Below the pieces are notes generated by a model, which was not told the DNA's origin, did not search any database, and saw only the letters and a list, made by a program, of their open reading frames with translations. Of a stretch of 64,000 nt of DNA, positions 25,651 to 39,135 are shown one piece after another (position 1 is the first letter of the stretch; every line of letters starts with the position of its first letter). Location of the stretch: contig VTFK01000023.1 of the NCBI GenBank assembly GCA_009617715.1, forward strand, positions 496,001 to 560,000, in the 5' to 3' direction. The translations under genes and the position numbers were made by a program. Source of the stretch: Plectrocnemia conspersa (taxonomy: Eukaryota; Arthropoda; Insecta; Trichoptera; Polycentropodidae).

Positions 25651-28441
25651 TATTCGCACAATAAGTAAAATGGGGTAATATGATACAATTATAATTTTTT
25701 TGTGTTTATACTTAACATATTTTTCATTCTGGTTAATATACTTCTTTTTTAATTTTGTATATACAATTACTCTTGAATATTTTATATTAATTTTATATTA
25801 ATATTTACATATGTTTTTAATTATTTAACATACATTTAGTTAAAGTACATTATTTTTTAATATTATTTATATTATACTTAATTCATTATTAAAACCATCT
25901 ACAATTTCTTTAATATTATCACTTATGCAATACATTAATGTGTCGTTCGCAAACAGATGTATTTTACATTTATTTATGAACTAAAAAGGTATTTCTCTTA
26001 TGAAATACAATGTTTTCTCAGAAAACGAGAAGTTGTATTAGTTTGTCTTTGCTTTCTATAGCAAATTTATTGCTAGGAAAATGTATTAGTATTTTTTAGT
26101 TATAACCTTAAAATATTACCCGATAATAAAGTCGTACAACTAAAAATTTAAAAACTCACCCATCACCCTTCTTCCATCACTCACAAAATCATAAATTAAA
26201 AAATGTAATTTAAAAAAATAATCTTAAACAACCAATGAATACTTTTCCCATTTGATACAAAGGTACATAAAAATATTATACACTTTACACAGAATCAGTT
26301 TATTTCATTTATCGATGCAAATATAATTGGGGTTTAAGTATTTTTTTGACATTATACATAAAAAATTAATTTATATATACAAAATTATCATTGGAATGGA
26401 ACAATGCTTTTAGAAGAGCATTTGTGTTGGTCTTAATGAATGAAAATTATTAGACCTTCAAGTAAATTTAATCATACAAACAAACTAATAAAAATAGTTC
26501 CATTAGACCTAAATATCCATGATAATGGATTTCATCAATTTATAACATACTTTTGTATTAAAAATTATGCTTAACAATCAATAAATTTTTATTGTCATAT
26601 TATTTATGTATATTTTTTAATTACAAATAAAAAAAGCTCAGTCAATTTATACAATTTGTAATATCTGTTGATCTTTCTATTAGTCCGATACAAGTAATTA
26701 GGAAAATCATTTACTATAATATGAAACAGTGTTTGGAATCAATCTGCCGTATGATTTAAATGAGATGGATTTATAGAGTATATGTACACATTTACATGTA
26801 TTATATAATACATATTCTCGTTTAATATAATACATAAGCGGTATCAGTAAGTAAACAGAAGTCAATTTCTTGAGCTTTCGAGCAGATCGCGGCACAGGCA
26901 TATGCGCACAATGAATGTAAAGACAGACAGACGGACGCACTCTGCTACTTTATTGTGCAAATATTTTCCCGTGAAGAGCTTTTCAAAAAGCTCTCAATCC
27001 ATTCTGCATACATTCGCGGCGAATTGCCGCAATAAATTGAAAGCCTTCGTTTACTTACCGCGACTGTTGCAGCTACATTTACGATATAAAAACGGAACGT
27101 TATATATATTATCAATATATATATTGTTAATTAAAGATACAAGTCCTGACAGAAATTCTAAAGCATTTAATATTGGATTTGCCTCATATATTTTATTTGC
27201 TTAAGCTAAATAGCTAGAAAATAATCTTATTCACTTTAGTACATATTTTATTCAATTAAAAACCAAATTGCTCTTTTACGCCGTACTATCTAAAAATTTC
27301 GTGTAAAACTTAATTTTGTAACAAATATTTTAAACGATATAAAAAATAAATTAAATATTATACCCAAATATAACACACTTACTGACTTAAAAAAATTGTA
27401 TCATTAAATTTCATATATTATTTTAATACCCTACATATAAAGCACACGTGACTTTTGGACAATAGTGTTAAAACTAGTTTAACTTATCAGAGCCGTGCAC
27501 ACGAGCAAAGGGCTCAAACGATCGGCGCATTGAAATAATTCTAAAGCGTGCCAATATTATTGTTCCCACAAGCGATCGCCACACATAGGAGCAATATCCA
27601 TAAGTGTGGATATAATATAATACATACACACAGGGGTGAGCAAAGTGCGGAAGCAGTAACGTGTCCTAAAATAACACAAACGGCATCACCCCCTCTTTAA
27701 AACATCTTATGCTCTTTGCTAAATATCATATATCACAAAGTAACCAAAGGCATTCAAATATAGTAGATATATAATAAATTTCTCTTTTTATATTTAAAAT
27801 ATATTTTAATTTACAATATAGCTAATTTATCAAACGCATTTTTCTGAGTAATATAAATTAACAATAAAATTCGTAGTTCATTATGTACAAGTCATATGTT
27901 CAATTAGGTATTCTGGTTTTTTGATGCTTTTCATTTCTCAAAAAATGATTATTCGCATCTCTAATATTCGAGACATTTAAATAGATAAAAATTAAATAAA
28001 GTATGTGATTGTAAATATATATATTATTTTATTGTTGAATACATACAATAGATTATTTATGAGCTGGAGCAGCTCATTATTAGTGAATTCTCAACACCGT
28101 ATATGTATGACCTAGTTTGGTTTCAATTATTCATTACGATATTCATCTGTGAGAATAGGAAAATATAGGTAAACCTAATCAGTAATGTCAATCAAAATTT
28201 TAAATATATAATAGGTACTGAAATTACATATAATTATATATTATTCACTAAGTTCCATATGGGATTCTAACCCAGATCTTTCAGAACAGAGAACTAGATG
28301 TTCGTTGAAAAAAACAAACTTTAGATAGGATGAACGCGAATAATCTATTTCGATTCATAATAGAGCGTCAAGTTACCAAAGAATTTCAAACACCTATATT
28401 TATAAAATATTCGTAGAGAAAATTGTCAATAACAGCTGTTG
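25651..28441. other. AT-rich intergenic DNA
   Basis: No gene or element recognised. The segment 26870-27070 is slightly GC-richer, with overlapping ORFs of random appearance. Confidence 0.45.
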
Positions 28442-28680
28442 CTACTTTGCATTTTTCATATTTTGACAAGGATAAATATAAAATAAACGAGATTTAGGTT
28501 TGCTGACAGACAAATTTTTGTGGCAAGCCCCCATACTTTTTTGCAATCTGCCGATTCCCGTGCTTCTTTTCATCCAATTATTAACGTAGTCGAGTAGAAT
28601 AGTTAAAAAACTGTTAACAGTTAACTTCCATACAAATAATATCTTTAAAAAAAAATATTTGCTAATTCTTTTTATGCAGC
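28442..28680 (-). repeat. Dispersed unknown repeat family, copy C
   Basis: Reading the minus strand, TTGCTGCATAAAAAG is followed about 160 bases later by GGGAATCGGCAGATTGCAAA, GTATGGGGGCTTG and CAAAAATTTG, matching copies A and B in order and spacing. It contains an open frame (28442-28693) with GIGRLQKSMGACHKNLSV, which parallels the other copies. Confidence 0.5.
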
Positions 28681-31600
28681 AATTATTAAACATTTAAAAA
28701 TAATAAAAAATACTAAGAAAATCTATGAATAATTATCAAATAAAAATTCTCGACTTGACATTTTTCTTGAGGAATTACAGAATTACAGACAAATAATTTC
28801 TAAGGAAAAATCTGTTTTTGCGTTAATTTCTATCGACAGAAATATTCTTAATCATTAATATTGTCCCAAAGGATTATTTTAGACAGGCCGTTAAAAAAAT
28901 ATTTTTTTGCAAATTTAAGGGAAAAAATTCATTAGTTTAATGACTTTTTTACAATTTTTTTGCAATAGCAATTGCATCGTAATAATTGAGCTAACAAATT
29001 AATATGCCGAAGACTTTTTAGGTCTGATAAAAACGAGTTTAATTCATATTTAAATACTAAGGATATCACATAAAAGTAAGATTCTGTGTAATGTTAGAAT
29101 TATGGGTACTTTTTGTTTTGGTTAGTGACTAATGATGAAAATTGTTTTAAAATATAAAGCGATATTATACAATAAAACATAAAAATACAAAGCTTTGAAT
29201 CCAAAAACAAGCTGCTCTAGGCATTTTTCTGTTAGGTTTTGTCAAGTTATACCCGTGGATTATGTTCATGTAGATTTTATTACCGAATCAGAAAATTAAC
29301 ATAAATTAAAAGGACAAGATTTCAAAGGCAAAATTATCATTGAAGTTAAAAATCTTTGAATTTTCGATATTGAAATTAAAATATTTATAATCTCATTGAT
29401 TAAAATAATTTCATTGAAACAGGTATTGTTACAATTGCTTTCTTATCGTTTCATTAACAATGCCTTTCACGTTATAGTTAACACATACAATTAATTAAAT
29501 GTTTATGATACGCCACTGTTCTTAGCATATCACATGTCACACACATGTTTATCTTGTGCGTGGAGGATAATGTTTCAACAGCTTTTGTCCTCTTCCGTTT
29601 GAGAGCCACGCTATTTTTTGCAAATCTGTCTTCTTTAGGTGCTAATAAAAAAAAGAATTGACATAAATTATTTTTAACCATTCATTCTCGTTTTTTCCTG
29701 GCATTGCAAAAACGTGCCAGACTGAGAGGTTTTTTTCGCTATTTTATTATCAAGACCAAAGTTAAATTTCGCCTTAAGACTCCGGTATCTTAGCGCAATA
29801 CATCTTTCCGATTTATATTTACAGCCAGCTAGGTAACCAATGGAGATAAATACAGCCCCTGAGACCGATAACACGCATTTTAGAAACGATACAACTCCTG
29901 CGGGGTATTCTGCTAGAGAGAGATAGAGAGAGAGGCTGTATACTGAGGATGAAGAATTTGTACCCAAAGGGACTGGCGTGAGGGGTCGAAAAGTAGTTTG
30001 CGAACTTATTATCGGATATATTATTTAATGAATACTGACCAAATGCTGTTATAAAATATGTAGTTTATGACACAACATAGATTTTAATTTAATTAAAAAC
30101 TGAATTAAATATTTTACCAATTTAATAAATAATTCAGGTTGATGGTATATGATTGCTGAAAAAAATTAGTTACACTTGCGATCAACTTCATGAGTTTATT
30201 ATTATTCTAATGTATTAAACCAATAATAACGTTTCCCATCGCTACTTCAATGTAAACTCCAAAGCAGCAATTGGCATCTTGAGATATCGAGCTATTAATA
30301 CCGTTCTCAAACATAATTTACATATGTTCAGAGGCTCTGAATCGATCACTGTGTTTACTCGAAGGGTGCCAAAGTGTCAAAATATTCACCGCCGTCCCGA
30401 GGATCCGCCATTATATAATAATACCGACTGTGCGGATTATCATGAATTGAAATATTGTTTCAGTCGGACGGCCTTGCCGATTATGCAAATCCCCATACTA
30501 CATGGCACAGCAATCCTCGTCCCGACTGTATCTTTAGTGTCCCACGGTGTATTTGTCCCGGGACGTGCGCTTTTGCCGACGGTTCAATGACTCTTTGTCT
30601 TGTTTTCCACGCTATCCTTTCTAATCCGTTAACGTTACGTGTACAACTTTCGGCTTTGAAAACAGACGACAATTTAGTTTGGTATGCTGATAATTGAATT
30701 TAGAATTGTACAGAGCTAGCTGTTTGATAATACATAGTGTGCTATAAAAGTATATGTTCATCAAAATTCATCTCACATATTAATAGCAAACAGGACGATT
30801 TTTATTTATTATAATTTTGGAATCGTTAAGACTTGTGCAAGTCAAATTAATTTAAATTAAAATCATTTTATTGAAATTAAACATTGACATACGTTATCTG
30901 GGGAAGCAAACCCTCGGCAACGCGTCATCAATGAGTTAATATCAACATGGTGCATTTTAGCATCATCCTCAGGACGAGGTGGTACAAACTCCTGATTGAC
31001 GCTTTAAGTAATGCCTTTCTGTTACAGATCTTTAGTGAAACGTGCTTAAAATATCACTTGATTGTAAAAGGTTTTTTTAGTATTTTACTTAAAATTAATA
31101 CGTTTATTATTATATTTTATATTAAAAAATTTTATGCAATTATGTCTAATAACAAATTTTAAACCTGAAAATAGTTATAAAGCAGTAATTGTTAAATAAT
31201 TCATATTATTGAAATAAACGTATTAAAAATATATATATACGTTACTGTTGTATGTGATACATATGTATGCGTTTGATTAAAAATAAATAGTAATCCTACC
31301 TATAATACAATTGTTTTTGCAATGGCGTTCTAATAAATTGTATTTTTTTACACGAACCTTAGTGTTCCAGCAGTAATTCCAATTTGTCCCTTTTTTAAAA
31401 TATATCACCGCGGGACCGTAAGTCGTGTCTTGATGTGTGAAGTATTAAACAGTAAATATTCCACGGCCTCGCGCGCACAAAAAGGGGTTGAATGTATAAA
31501 TCGTCGCGAGACGGAATAAGAAGACGCGGTTATTCGTTCAATGTCACGCGAGGGGATTACATCCCTGAACCTTATTGGGATGCTGAATCTTCCTTTTCGC

Positions 31601-33133
31601 ACAATATTCGAACATGCTTTTTCTGCTTCTAAATCTTGTCGCATTTTTATATCACCCCCTTACAGCATATTAAAGAACATAATTTTGTGCTTACACGCTC
31701 TCCGTTTCGAGCTTTCGACTTGGAACAAATGTAAACAAGTGTCTGTAGCACCTCTAAATCTTTGCTTATCAAGATACTGAAAGCTCTAACCAGTGGTTAT
31801 AAGTTGTTGGAAGCCTCGTTAACTGTTTGCAACAAAGATAGATTGATGGGCGTGTCTGGAAACCATTGCCACTGTATTTGCTAGAACCTTCGTCAAACGA
31901 TGTTTGCGGCGTGCAATTGTAACATTGTGAAATATGAACCAAAGCAAAACTATACACAAAGTTTACTGTTACTTTTCGGCTTGTTTCTGAGTGGTTAAAC
32001 TCGATCTTAAGCTCAATCTTAATACATAATGTTAACATATAATTCGCCATGCCAATGTCATTTAAACTAGATATGCTATTAATCTAATGTTTTTATTTAT
32101 ATAATGTATATCTAGAGCTTTTTTTTTGTGATATCAAATATTTTTTTTGTTTAAAAAAAATATTTGATATCACTGATGATTTTCTATTAAAATAAAAATT
32201 TTAGTTTTGCTTTTAATATTTATTTTTTAATTCACACAAATGAAACTGGTATTATTTAATAAAAATATATGTTATACTGTAATTTATTAACATTATTTTT
32301 ATGGCTACTTGTAAAATTAATGATTTCTCTGTTTATTTCCCAATTCATTATTTTATTGTAAGAGGATAGTGTTTTCATCTTATTTATTATTTTTATACGC
32401 TTAATAATTATGATCAGAGAACAATCTGATAATAAGCCTTATAAATATTTCGGATTAAGATACTTTTCTGAGAATCGTTCTAAAGCGCAAAAGTCGATAA
32501 AGTATATTGGCTTAGATGAGTTTACTATCATATTTATCTAGCTTTTAATATTTTATTGAACGTTTAACTATGATAGCTGAACCTCTATGAGCAGTACCGT
32601 CTGAATGATTAGTATGATATTATATAAAGAATAATTTGGTATTCTTACATAGCTTTTGTGAGTGTCGGAGCTCAGTAAATTATCTATCGGCACATTTTTT
32701 ATAAATGTTTTTATTTCCTGCCCATAATTAAGCAAGCCATTGGCGTTCCAGTCTGAGAAGGTATTTAATTTTATATTTGAGTGACGAGTAAGGTCAGTAA
32801 AGTCATGATATTATTTATACTTTTCATGATTGTGTATGGTGTTTATTTAGTGCTGCTTTTACGTTTGTACGGGTGCTGTAATATTTCTTTGTAGAGCATT
32901 GCATATTTTTTCTTAGGCAAGGATTTTTTTTTTATTTTTAGTTCTTGATTTTAGTAACGAATACTGAAATAACTAAATTTCCAGTATAGCAAGTCTTCAA
33001 TTTGTCCTCGATAAACTTTCTTACAAAATGTTCAGTATAACGAAATATTTTGATCCGAATTAAAGACTGACGTTAAAACTTGCCACAATATTTCTCCAAA
33101 TTTAGTTAGTTTTGACTTGGCGTGTGCCGAATG
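28681..33133. other. AT-rich intergenic DNA
   Basis: Holds the hairpin at 32128-32173, a short GA microsatellite near 29918-29935, and GC-richer segments at about 30240-30680 and 31400-31560 with overlapping unidentified ORFs. TTCAGTATAACGAA at 33031-33044 recurs at 35496-35509, perhaps relics of a pogo-like repeat around the nested hATs. Confidence 0.4.
32128..32173. repeat. 21-bp perfect hairpin
   Basis: Arms 32128-32148 and 32153-32173 are perfect reverse complements around the loop GTTT. The stem begins GTGATATCAAATA. No coding sequence or element ends were recognised around it. Confidence 0.9.
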
Positions 33134-33657
33134 TAGGGCATTCGAACCGGGTAGAACCAAAACCGGGTACTTGGGTACCCGCCATGTTTTTTATGGAACC
33201 GAAAACCGGGTAAATTTCGACGGGTATCCGGTTGACTTCATTTAAATATTTTTTGTCATTATTTCAAATTAAATAGAAGAGCCGAATCGGCGTTCTTAAG
33301 CGACTAACGTCCTTGAACGACAAAAAAAGAGACAGCACTTATCCTGACCTAAGCTATCGATGGAATGTAAAAATATTTCGATTGAGTAAAGTAATAATAA
33401 TAACATAATTTATTGCTTTTATTTCAATACCCTATTATTTTTTTAAATTATATCAATTAATAAAATACAATTAAATATATCACGTCATGTTTAATCATAA
33501 ATTCAAATATATTATAATGGAGTCTTAACGGCTTACAAAAGTAGTTTATTTAATAGCCTACAAAAATTACCCGGAACAGAACCGGGTACCCGGTTCTTTC
33601 TCAGAAAAATATCCTTAGAACCGGGTAATTAATTAGGCCGGGTATTTGGATGCCCTA
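33134..33657. mobile_element. Nonautonomous hAT-like element with ACCGGGTA repeats
   Basis: The ends are TAGGGCATTC and, on the other strand, TAGGGCATCC. The left flank has GCCGAATG (33126-33133). The same 8 bases follow the right end once the inner hAT and its target duplication are removed (GCC plus GAATG at 35343-35350). Near both ends are many ACCGGGTA / TACCCGGT motifs in both orientations, possibly transposase binding sites. No coding. Confidence 0.75.
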
Positions 33658-33660
33658 GCC

Positions 33661-35337
33661 CAGGGGTCGGCAAAGTGCGGCTCCGGAGCCGCATGCGGCT
33701 CTTTGGCTCCTTGAGTGCGGCTCTGGCACAAATATCCACGGTCCCGGGCGCCAATTCTGGTAGAGTGTCCTTTCCATGCAACGTTGAATGTGTGCGTGAG
33801 CGTTGACGTAGTACCTCTTTCATCCGGCAGGGGCGCAGCGCAGCGTAGTAGTATGGCAGCTGTCAATCTGCGTATTTGGCGGTTACAGACGGGGCCAAAA
33901 GTATGACCGGCGTCAGAAAAGGGCTTGTTGTCATTTTGAAATAAAAATTAATCGCGAGATATTGGTTTATCATTGCATTATTCACCAAGAAACGCTTTAT
34001 GCGCAGACATTTCCGGAAGAAATTAGTAAAGTTGGGATTAGTGATCACGACCATCAACTCCATTGTAGCTAAAGCTCTGAAGCATCGTCAATTCAAAGAA
34101 TTTTTTTAGTTGAAATGGAGAGTGAGTATTGATCTTCTGCTTCATAACAAGGTTCGATGGTTATCAAGAGGGAACGTTTTAAAACGTTTCGCGTTTTAAA
34201 ACGTTCAATAGGGATATTGAACGTTTATTAAAATATATGAACGTTTCAATAGGGATATTGCCAGAAATTTCTCCTTGAAAAGGGTGTTCACTATCCATAA
34301 CTTACAGTGGATCCAAAACTTTCATTTCATGATAGACGTTACGTCTCATCTAAATCAGCTTAACCGTAAACTACAAGGGAAGGAAACACAATTTTTTCGA
34401 TGTTAGAAGAAGTCATTTCATTCGAAAACAAATTATCCCTTTTTGTTCAAGATTTTGAAAGGGAAATTGTTTCACTTTCCTAACCTGCAGAAGCATCGCC
34501 AAGAAAATAATTCCTCTATTAACAAACAGCATTTAAAAACAACAATCTTAAATATGAGGGAAGCATTTCTCAGCAAGTTTCAGGAGTTTAAAAACAGCAA
34601 AGCGACCTTAGCATTCGTCAAAAATCCTCTTAATGCTACATTGAAATTGAAATTTTCTCTTTTGGCATTAACATTGGTAACTTTGAAATACAATTGCAGG
34701 ATTTAAAAAACAAGGAAATATGGAGCTCCAAATTTCAACGACTTTGTATTGATTTGAAAATATTGGAGAAGAACGAATGTGATCTTAGTTCACAACACAA
34801 GTGGTCTGCTTTGAAAGACCTGGAGAATGAAGACATGATCATTTTCAACGTCTGGAATAGTATTCCTGACTCTTACGATCAGCTGAAAAAACTTGCGTTT
34901 GCTGTTCTTTCCCTTTTTGGTTCTACATATTCATGCGAACAATCCTTTTTAAGCATGAACTTTATCAAGAGTAAACTGAGAAGTCGTCTTATTGACGAGA
35001 ACTTGGAATCATGCCTGAAATTAAAAACAACAACATATAAACTTGACTTACTGAAACTTTCCAAGGAGATGCAAGGACATTGTTCGCATTAAGTGTTTGT
35101 CAGTCATTGTCATGGTTTAAATTTATGGATACCTTACTTTCATATCATAGTTTATCGACGAATAAATCTTTATTAAGTGTGAAATCAAGTTTTATTCAGT
35201 GTACCCGTAATTTAATGAAGATCTAAAATTATAATAAAGGTTTACTAAATTAAAAAACAGATTTGGCTCTTAGAACTATTTTGAATCGTTGTAGTGTACA
35301 TATTTGGCTCTTCGGCCAATAAGTTTGCCGACCACTG
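33661..35337 (+). mobile_element. hAT element copy 1, Buster-type, nested
   Basis: The ends are CAGGGGTCGGCAAA and, on the other strand, CAGTGGTCGGCAAA. The 8-bp target duplication is CCCTAGCC (33653-33660 and 35338-35345), fitting the nnnTAnnn rule of Buster-type hATs. The 5' subterminal region holds GCGGCTC palindromes. Total 1,677 bp. It is inserted at the right edge of the hAT-like element at 33134-33657. Confidence 0.93.
33920..35092 (+). pseudogene. hAT transposase remnant (GTF2IRD2/ZBED-like)
   Basis: Fragments of a hAT transposase in several frames. First, KALKHRQFKEF and LLLHNKVRWLSRGNVLKRF (about 34070-34190). Then a middle part with SINKQHLKTT and FQEFKNSKATLAFVKNP (34443-34706). 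Last, the C-terminal dimerisation region in an open frame (34694-35092) with FGSTYSCEQSFLSMNFIKSK and RSRLIDENL. Duplicated ACGTTTTAAAACG-like and CAATAGGGATATTG sequences at 34180-34262 disrupt the middle. The zinc-finger N terminus is absent. Inactive. Confidence 0.85.
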
Positions 35338-35529
35338 CCCTAGCCGAATGTGTTTACAAGTGTCTTTCAAGATGTTTCACCGACCCTCAAACTTTTTTTA
35401 TAAAAAAAATTTTGACACATTTTATTGTGTTCATTACAGATTCCTTAAAACGATGTAGTAATATTGTAAATTCCTTACATTCAATATAACGAATTTTCAG
35501 TATAACGAATTTTTTTCTTCACTGCGATT

Positions 35530-36310
35530 TCACTGTATACTACATCCCTTATAATTTGCGGGGTGGTTACATTTACAATGTGAACATGCTGTTTCAGTGT
35601 TCCTGTCCATTTTTGGGAAGCTTTTTGTAAAATAATCATCTCTGCATTTAAAACAGCGTGGACTATGGTTGCAGAAAGCTTTTGTGTGGTTTATTTTTGA
35701 CATCTGGTACATTAGGGTATTTCTCTTTTTATGTTTGGAGGTACGAAAGTTATCTTTGTGTTTAATATTTAATTTATTTTGTATATTTCCTTGTTATTGT
35801 CTTTCTGTTTAAGTTCTATAAGGAACATTATTAGTGAGGTTTTGATTTTAGATCCCATATATGATATATTTTTCATTTTATGCTCTCGAGATTCTATCTC
35901 TTCTTTTATGTATTTTATATCTGTTTTATCAGTTTTTGTTGATAGGAGTGGAATTCAGTATTGTTTCGTTTAAGTTCATTATTAATGACATTATAAATGG
36001 TTCTATATTTTAATTGAATCATAACTTGAAAGTGGCCAATGGTTTTTATTTTATATTTTTGGCATGTGTCTCTAATAAATCAGTTACCAGTTTTAGTTTT
36101 TTACGACATGTACAAATATCGGTGGTGGTTTTTTAATTTTTGCTATCAACTAATTTGCTAGTTATTTTTCTTCTTCAGTCAATGCTTTAAGTCTCTTGTT
36201 TGGAAGAACATCTAACCAGTAGTAGTCTTTGATGGTGCGTATTTTGGATTTTCCGTTATAAGACTAGTACATTTTGTTTTCTATTTTTCTTGAAGACAAC
36301 GTATTTTCTG
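35530..36310 (-). pseudogene. LINE ORF1 (gag-like zinc-knuckle protein) remnant
   Basis: Minus-strand remnants in the order expected for Jockey-type ORF1: KPPPIFVHVVKN (about 36130), TIYNVINNELKRNN then FHSYQQK (about 35940-36010), and the zinc-knuckle region NHTKAFCNHSPRCFKC with CSHCKCNHPANYKGCS (35530-35712). The second knuckle keeps its Cys and His residues; in the first, expected His and Cys positions are Tyr and Phe. Several stops and frameshifts lie between. No reverse transcriptase of matching orientation is adjacent. Confidence 0.8.
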
Positions 36311-38363
36311 GTAAATTTTTCTGATTTTTGAAAGATCGATCTCTAGATATATTTTGTTTTGCAATGATGATTGCATAGTTGTTTTTTCATTTTTATTTTC
36401 AATTATTGAAGATTTATTTTTATTTGTAGATATTTTTTATTTATTTATTTTTATTTTATATTATTAATAGCGGTAATTTTAAACTTGTTTTTCACATATT
36501 AACATAATTAGTATTTAATGATTAAATATATATTATAATTTGTAGTTAAAACGATTTAGCAATTTAATGCCACGACCGAATTCGATCAATGCTATAACGC
36601 GACTAAAACATTTAAAAGTGTTTTTTTAATTTCTTTAAATAAGAGATATTTATTTTGGGATTACCTTATATGTTTGTGCTAATTTTTTTACTACAGTAAA
36701 ATATCACACGTTTTATATGTCATAGTAATGTAAAATCAGAAACGAAAATCATAAAAAATCATAACAATTATACTGTAGCTTTTACTATAAAAAAATATTT
36801 AACTATAAAAATCATAAATTTAATCTATTATCAAAACAAACTATGTTAAGAATGCTATTAATATATTTAAATATAAAATACAATTATATATTATTTATGA
36901 TTATTTGTTAACTATTTAAAACTCGAACGGCTTTTTGGGTCACTATGTATAATAGTATTTATTATTAACATAGATGCTCAAGTATTTAAATTCCTACCTT
37001 ACGTTAATTATTATTTTATATAAGTATGTAACTCTAGACATCGTTTTTAATTATAGTTTACGCTAGGAGATGTCACGTGTAAGTGGCATCCTGTGGAGGA
37101 TGAAAAAAAACAAAAAGGCGAGCTTCCCCTAATAGAACTTTAAAGCAATTTCTCTTAAAACACTTGGTCGAGACACTTTTGTGGATATACAGTGTCACTG
37201 TTAAAATAATATCAACAGTATATTTCCTACACATATTAAAATTTTATTCACGATCCACTACTATGTATGTATATAACTGCAAATACATGCATAAGGCTTA
37301 GTAGGACACATCTAAGCTGCTTAAACATACATATGTACACTCGCATGTGTAAATTTATTAGTTCAGCATGTAAGTACAAACAGGCTGTCACTTTGGTGCC
37401 AAGTTGGACAAAACTGACGACAGCCGTCTGGGAAACAGAAAACCCTGGGATGTAGGAGAGCGGTTCGTTCGGCGTGAACTTTCAGCCTCTCGAATGTGAC
37501 GTCACACACGAAAGTCTGCAAACAGCAAATCAACTTTGAGGCAAATTTACACAGCGACTCGACACGACTTTGGCTGGTACGACTGCATAATGTATGCACC
37601 TTTTAGGAGACAATCCGCGCGGTGGCCTGTGTGCTCCATCTCGGATGTGGCCCAGAGTGCCACTACTCCCTCGCTGTGAGCTTTCGCTAGAAAGCTCGGA
37701 TCCTTTTGGTGCGATTATGAAAGTCGTATTATTTTATAGTGGCACTGTAGATTTACATTGTATTTTTGATAAATATATAAAAATACATTCCATACATTTA
37801 AATTAATGTTTCGATGACAAAATATTAGAATTATTTTTATAAAAATTAGGTACTAATATGAACTAAAAAAACTACAGAATATTTTGAGATAAATAATTTT
37901 TACAAATAAACAATATTTTTATGTTTTTGTAATAAAAAATAAACAGAAGTGGTTTAGTATTAGGATTGAATTATCAAAATAATACAAATAAAAATATTTT
38001 ATAGTTTTTTTTAAGCCTCAGAAATAAAATTGTAATAAATCTAATGAATTTAATAGTAAGTCTAGATATTTAACTTTACTTAATTTAAGTAGGCATATAA
38101 ATTTTTAAATATATAATGTTTTTTATAAATATCATGCATGTTCAAGCATTATCATGATACAAATAGATATGATATTTTTATATCTTTAAAATAAACTATA
38201 AATTAATTTTAAAACCCTATTTAATATTTATTTTATATATAATTCCCTAATTGAATTTAGATATCATATTATATTAAGAATAGGTAATTATGATTAAAAT
38301 AGCTAATTCATGCATGTTTTATAGTATTTCTACGGTAAAATCATATATACTTTCAACGAGATT
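36311..38363. other. AT-rich intergenic DNA with a GC-rich island
   Basis: The island 37420-37700 contains the CRE motif and GCTTTCGCTAGAAAGC (16-base palindrome, about 37680-37695). ORFs there run on both strands and are unidentified. Confidence 0.4.
37497..37504. promoter_or_regulatory. Perfect CRE palindrome TGACGTCA in a GC-rich island
   Basis: TGACGTCA is the consensus for CREB/ATF-type factors. It lies inside a GC-richer island at 37420-37700 in otherwise AT-rich DNA. Function is not shown by sequence alone, and the motif is short. Confidence 0.3.
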
Positions 38364-38760
38364 TGTCATTGGATACTATTAAAAAAATGGTCAAACCTCA
38401 GTTGCTCGGATGATTTAACTAGGCTATTTTCGAGTTATTTGAGCGATCGGAGACAGTTTGTAACATATGGTGGCAGATTGTAGAAAGAGTCCTTCGGGGG
38501 TTCCTTAAATGTCCAACCTGGACCCTTTGCCCTTTACGTTATTTATTAATGGCATTTTGTATGCAGATGATTTAAAATTAAATAAATACATTCGATCTAT
38601 TGCGGACTCCTTTATAGATGCTCTATGAAGATGTTAACCATCTACTCTTTAGTGTCAAAAAGTACCATATTGTGTTATTTTCTCGATCCAGTTCGCCATC
38701 AGTTTATCTCCACAATCTGGTTGGAAAAGTGAAAACATTTTAGCTAGTGAAACTTTAATT
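38364..38760 (+). mobile_element. LINE copy 3, heavily degraded
   Basis: Nucleotide similarity to copies 1 and 2 from the LLLKKLSNLGCSDNLTRL region through GGVPQ-like and YADDLKL-like codons to the SRSRSPSAY region. It has many small deletions, including most of the segment before the YADD box and part after the LDSLWR position. No useful open frame remains. Confidence 0.85.
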
Positions 38761-39058
38761 TTAAAGGCAAATTCGTGAATTTAGGTACATGTGATTTTAA
38801 TTGTAAAGGATTTAGTACAAGTAAACGCAAATTTAATAAATGTGTTAAGCAGCGTGTCCTTAAAAATAATTATATAAAAAATAAAATTTTGTAAATTTTT
38901 TAAAACAAGTTGTAAAAATCTAATACATTCCACAATTAAACAAATGTCAAAAAATATATTTTTGATATGAATTATTTTTTTATTATTACAAATATTTAAT
39001 CTATTTTCTTATGCTTTAATCATTTAAAAATATATTATCTTAAAAAATAAGGATGGAA

Positions 39059-39135
39059 GTTAGGTTAGGTTAAAATTCTATACTTATTAGGCTGAGTTAG
39101 GCTTTGATATAATGTACCCTAACCTAGCCTAACTC
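39059..39135. repeat. TTAGG-like interstitial inverted repeat
   Basis: GTTAGGTTAGGTTA at 39059-39072 is followed by GAGTTAGGCT and, about 22 bases later, by CCTAACCTAGCCTAACTC, giving a partial foldback of insect telomere-like motifs. It is short and could be an element end. Confidence 0.5.

Noticed and set aside
30279..30697. Three overlapping frames on both strands
   Set aside because: Overlap on both strands in a GC-richer patch explains their length; none resembles a protein family.
33031..35509. TTCAGTATAACGAA repeated on both sides of the nested hATs as possible pogo-type ends
   Set aside because: The two copies are in direct, not inverted, orientation and no TA-flanked termini could be defined.
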